A stretch of 6,630 nucleotides of DNA from Lentisphaeria bacterium (GTDB taxonomy: Bacteria; Verrucomicrobiota; Lentisphaeria; Oligosphaerales; Lenti-02): the NCBI GenBank assembly GCA_023145395.1, contig JAGLDW010001130.1:1-6630 (forward strand). Direction: 5' to 3'. The notes under the pieces were generated by a model. The model did no database searches. It had not been told where the DNA came from and saw only the letters and a list, made by a program, of their open reading frames with translations. A program made the position numbers and the translations under genes. Shown piece after piece: positions 4,174 through 6,630 of the stretch. Positions within the stretch are counted from its first letter, which is position 1; the number at the start of each line of letters is the position of its first letter.

Positions 4174-6576
4174 TCAACGCAGTTCCACGATTTCGAAGGG
4201 ACCGATGCGGCCGGTTCGTTCCATGTTTCCCACGCGGAGCCGATATTCCGTCTCTCTCCCGCACATTTCGCAGAGGACAACGCGTCCGGTGTCTGGTTCG
4301 AGGCCCGCGAGGCGAACAGTTGCCGGCGTCAGTTCGGCGAGCTGCGCATCCGAAGCGCCCGTCTCGACGGTCTCCAGCACTCGGGGGCCGTGCGCCAACG
4401 CCCGACAGACATTGGGAAGCACGGCATCGCGCCAGTCACCGGTGAAGGGTGCCACTACAAAACAGTGCCGCACTTCCCCAAAGAAGAACTCCTTGTACCA
4501 ATCCGTGTCGCAGCCGAAGTCTCCGACCGTGTCACCGGCCCAATGCTGGAGCTTTCTCCGTCCCCCGCTGGTAATGGATTTGCCCATGCAGATCCCCACG
4601 CGTCCAGCCGCGCCGTGGACCTTGAACGATTGGGATCCGCTCTGCGTGACCATGGCCGCGCCGCCCGAGTCGCCAGCCACGAATGCATGCGTCAGGGGAG
4701 GGACAAACGATTCCTCCGCATTCGGGTGACGGACTACGCCGAACGGAACATCGTACCACACCTCGCCTGGGGAACCGGTTGTCAACGATGCGCAAAGGCC
4801 ACCGGGCGTGAAGTCCGTCTTGGGACCGCCCGCGTCGAAATCGTCGAGCGAATCGACCAGCGTCGGATAGGTGAACCAGAATCGCCAGTCGGCGAACACA
4901 CGGTCCCCGTCCAACGTGTATTCAGCCTGGAAATGGATGTGGTAGTCGAGTTGCCGACGGGCCAGCAGGCGGGGAAACTCACCCGGGATGACCGAGATGC
5001 GCCAGCCTCCCTCCGGTTGCGGATCCCGCAGTCCAGTGTCTAGGCATTTGACATGGATTTGGAAAGGATCGAGCCCGAGGCTCATGTCGGGTCGGCCGGG
5101 TTGCGAGATCGTCAGCGCGCCGTCGGCGAAGGCGACCGATAGGACACCATTGCTCACGGTCGCACCGGACTCCTCCTCGGCCGGCGTTTGCACACTGGGA
5201 ACTTTTCGCAGCGCGGAGACGGCATAGGGTGGGACATCCAGGCGCAGCAAGTGCTCCCATTCATTGCCCGCGCGGCGGATGAGCTTGACCGTGTCGTCGC
5301 TGTTCGAGTCTAGTAGTGACAGCTTCTCGGGAGCACGCAGAGTGTGCCAGTTCGCATCCGGAACGCCATGCGGATTCACGATCATCAGCGCTGGGCCTGA
5401 GGAGGCGCCCTGCTCGCCGAGCCGCAAGCCCGCCCGTGATAGTTCATCGCCGAGAAGCTCCGCCTCGTGGAGGCTGTCCGTTCGCTCGAACCGGCGTTCG
5501 AGAAGTGGATACCAGCCCCGGCCATCCGAGTTGCAGCCCCAGGCAATGAGCATGGCCATTCGACGGAAGGGCGACGAATCGTTTTCTCGCGATGTCCCGA
5601 ACTTGGCGACCAGTTCGGGGTAGATCCATGGCTGCTCCACCTCCCATGTGGTGTTGGGGCGGTCGTGGGGCACAGCTCCGGGCACGCTGGCTGGCAACTC
5701 GCGCCCGAAGCAGACCAGGGACGCCGTCCGACGGCTCTCCATGGCCGAGAGAGTCGCCTCGTGGACTCGCATGCTCAGATGGTCGCCACACCAGCGCGTG
5801 AAGCTTGGCGAGGAGGCGCTTCCCACGGCCTTGTTCGTGCATGGGGTCGGTCGCTTGACCGCTTCCACACCCACTTTCTCGATGTACTCGCTGACGAAGC
5901 ACCACTCCGTTTCGAATCCGCATGTCTCGCGCAGATGGATCTCCAGCTCGTGCAGTCGCTTGATGGCGACGGGGATCTCCATGTCGCAATGGGTGATGAG
6001 CAGCGCGTTGTCGGGAATGAGGTCGGGATTCTCCCGGATGCGGGCGTGCTGGGCGCCTTCGAGCAGAGGGATGGCCACGCAGCGAGTGCCGTCCAGTCCT
6101 TCCGCCCAAAAGGGCTTCAGGCCGTCCTCCCAGTCTCTGATGATCGTCCACTGCACCCCGAGCTTGTCGATGACGTAGGGAAGTTGGGGCGTGTAGGCGA
6201 TCTCCTGAAGGAAAAAGCCCTCCAGCTCCGCGTCGAGTTCCTCCGCTGCGATGTCGCAACCCAGTTCGGCCGCGTCCAGCACGCTCATGCCGTCCTGGCA
6301 TTGGGCGATGGATTCGCTGAGGAATGTTCCCATGAACTTCAGGCGTCCCTCGGCCCGCATGGCCTGCGCAAGCTCGACGACATCCGGTCCGCATTGCTTC
6401 AGCGACAGCAGTGTCTGCGGCGGTAGCTGCATGTGGCATTTGAGCGGCGGATGGTCGCGCAGATAGTTGAGATAGAGCCGGTAGAGCTTGGGAAACGTCT
6501 CCCAGATGACCGATCGCAAAGAGCGATCATAGTTCATGTTGGGATGCGTGGTCATCGAAAAATAGACTTTTTTCAC
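4174..6576 (-). CDS. GH57/GH38-like glycoside hydrolase (alpha-mannosidase-like)
   Basis: This is an 800-aa protein without a signal peptide, so probably cytoplasmic. The N-terminal ~280 residues resemble the (beta/alpha)7 catalytic domain shared by GH57 and GH38: TTHPN (9-13) in the place of the GH57 H-Q-P motif, GFFLQEIAYTPQLPYVIDKLG (120-140) like the GH57 W-L-P-E-x-A-Y block, making Glu125 the candidate nucleophile, and THCDME (196-200) like the D-x-E acid/base block with Asp198. The region after about 390 (GPALMIVNPHG), SNGVLSVAFADGALTIS (476-491) and DVPFGVVRHPN (609-619) resemble the beta-sandwich C-terminal half of GH38 alpha-mannosidases. The expected role is hydrolysis of a glycoside; the linkage and sugar are unknown, and the GH38 metal-binding motif is not obvious. 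The start is GTG, backed by AGAGGAGAG at 6581-6589. The downstream aminotransferase and dehydrogenase point to use or remodelling of the released sugar, but a 385-nt spacer separates them. Confidence 0.85.
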   Translation of the reverse strand: MKKVYFSMTTHPNMNYDRSLRSVIWETFPKLYRLYLNYLRDHPPLKCHMQLPPQTLLSLKQCGPDVVELAQAMRAEGRLKFMGTFLSESIAQCQDGMSVLDAAELGCDIAAEELDAELEGFFLQEIAYTPQLPYVIDKLGVQWTIIRDWEDGLKPFWAEGLDGTRCVAIPLLEGAQHARIRENPDLIPDNALLITHCDMEIPVAIKRLHELEIHLRETCGFETEWCFVSEYIEKVGVEAVKRPTPCTNKAVGSASSPSFTRWCGDHLSMRVHEATLSAMESRRTASLVCFGRELPASVPGAVPHDRPNTTWEVEQPWIYPELVAKFGTSRENDSSPFRRMAMLIAWGCNSDGRGWYPLLERRFERTDSLHEAELLGDELSRAGLRLGEQGASSGPALMIVNPHGVPDANWHTLRAPEKLSLLDSNSDDTVKLIRRAGNEWEHLLRLDVPPYAVSALRKVPSVQTPAEEESGATVSNGVLSVAFADGALTISQPGRPDMSLGLDPFQIHVKCLDTGLRDPQPEGGWRISVIPGEFPRLLARRQLDYHIHFQAEYTLDGDRVFADWRFWFTYPTLVDSLDDFDAGGPKTDFTPGGLCASLTTGSPGEVWYDVPFGVVRHPNAEESFVPPLTHAFVAGDSGGAAMVTQSGSQSFKVHGAAGRVGICMGKSITSGGRRKLQHWAGDTVGDFGCDTDWYKEFFFGEVRHCFVVAPFTGDWRDAVLPNVCRALAHGPRVLETVETGASDAQLAELTPATVRLAGLEPDTGRVVLCEMCGRETEYRLRVGNMERTGRIGPFEIVELR

Positions 6577-6580
6577 GACT

Positions 6581-6589
6581 CTCTCCTCT
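6581..6589 (-). promoter_or_regulatory. Ribosome binding site selecting the GTG start
   Basis: The minus strand reads AGAGGAGAG a few nucleotides before GTG at 6576. The next in-frame ATG, seven codons further in, would cut into the conserved first strand (VYFSMTTHP). Together these favour the GTG. The 41 nt beyond, up to the window edge, show no clear promoter. Confidence 0.65.
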
Positions 6590-6630
6590 GGATTCGCTTG
6601 TCACACGCCACCACTGGGTTTATCCCGGTG

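Noticed and set aside
3819..4280. Minus-strand open frame covering the spacer
   Set aside because: It reads out of frame over the end of the hydrolase and then through the hairpin array. WEGEAPAEPS is a repeat translation, not a protein.
3925..5043. Plus-strand open frame through the spacer and the end of the hydrolase gene
   Set aside because: Its beginning translates the repetitive element (GSAGASPS) and its remainder is the reverse of the hydrolase C-terminal half, so it is not a gene.
5467..6426. 319-codon plus-strand open frame opposite the hydrolase N-terminal half
   Set aside because: It is antisense to the conserved catalytic region, with no motif and no supporting ribosome binding site.
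6601..6630. Possible tail of a further minus-strand gene ending HRDKPSGGV at a TGA (6601-6603)
   Set aside because: Only nine codons are visible and another frame is also open to the edge, so there is no way to tell a gene end from chance.

Overview
The window is GC-rich and densely coding, and looks like chromosome rather than mobile DNA: there is no transposase, integrase, CRISPR array, tRNA or rRNA. The best clue to the organism is the 385-nt spacer at 3789-4173. It is packed with small GC-rich hairpins, and read on the minus strand it spells the nonsense peptide WEGEAPAEPS. From memory, such intergenic elements litter genomes of the PVC superphylum (Planctomycetes, Verrucomicrobia, Lentisphaerae) and similar environmental lineages such as Hydrogenedentes. 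The gene content, a Gfo/Idh/MocA oxidoreductase, a DegT-type aminotransferase and a GH57/GH38-like protein, fits that assignment. The phylum remains an inference.

Layout. On the plus strand at the left are two tightly coupled genes: a small protein with a Pro/Lys-rich N-terminus and an Ig-like C-terminal domain (4-444, 5' end probably cut by the window edge), then a lipoprotein with a coiled coil and a beta-rich C-terminal domain (455-1219). Facing them on the minus strand are three genes, transcribed right to left: a large GH57/GH38-like glycoside hydrolase (6576 to 4174, GTG start), the 385-nt hairpin-rich spacer, a DegT/DnrJ/EryC1/StrS aminotransferase (3788 to 2556), a 112-nt gap with a perfect 8-bp hairpin, and a Gfo/Idh/MocA dehydrogenase with a four-cysteine signature (2443 to 1190). 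The dehydrogenase and the lipoprotein gene are convergent and overlap by 30 nt at their 3' ends.

How the genes may work together. The minus-strand set reads as carbohydrate metabolism. A Gfo/Idh/MocA enzyme can oxidise a sugar or cyclitol hydroxyl to a ketone, and a DegT-type enzyme can transaminate such a ketone with PLP (or the pair can run in the catabolic direction). The hydrolase could release the sugar. Substrates cannot be read from the sequence. The two left-hand genes look like an unrelated envelope-associated pair of unknown function.

No obviously new defence or mobile system is visible. The most unusual items are the hairpin array with its embedded composite palindrome (3887-3915), the GH57-like/GH38-like architecture of the hydrolase, and the uncharacterised left-hand pair.
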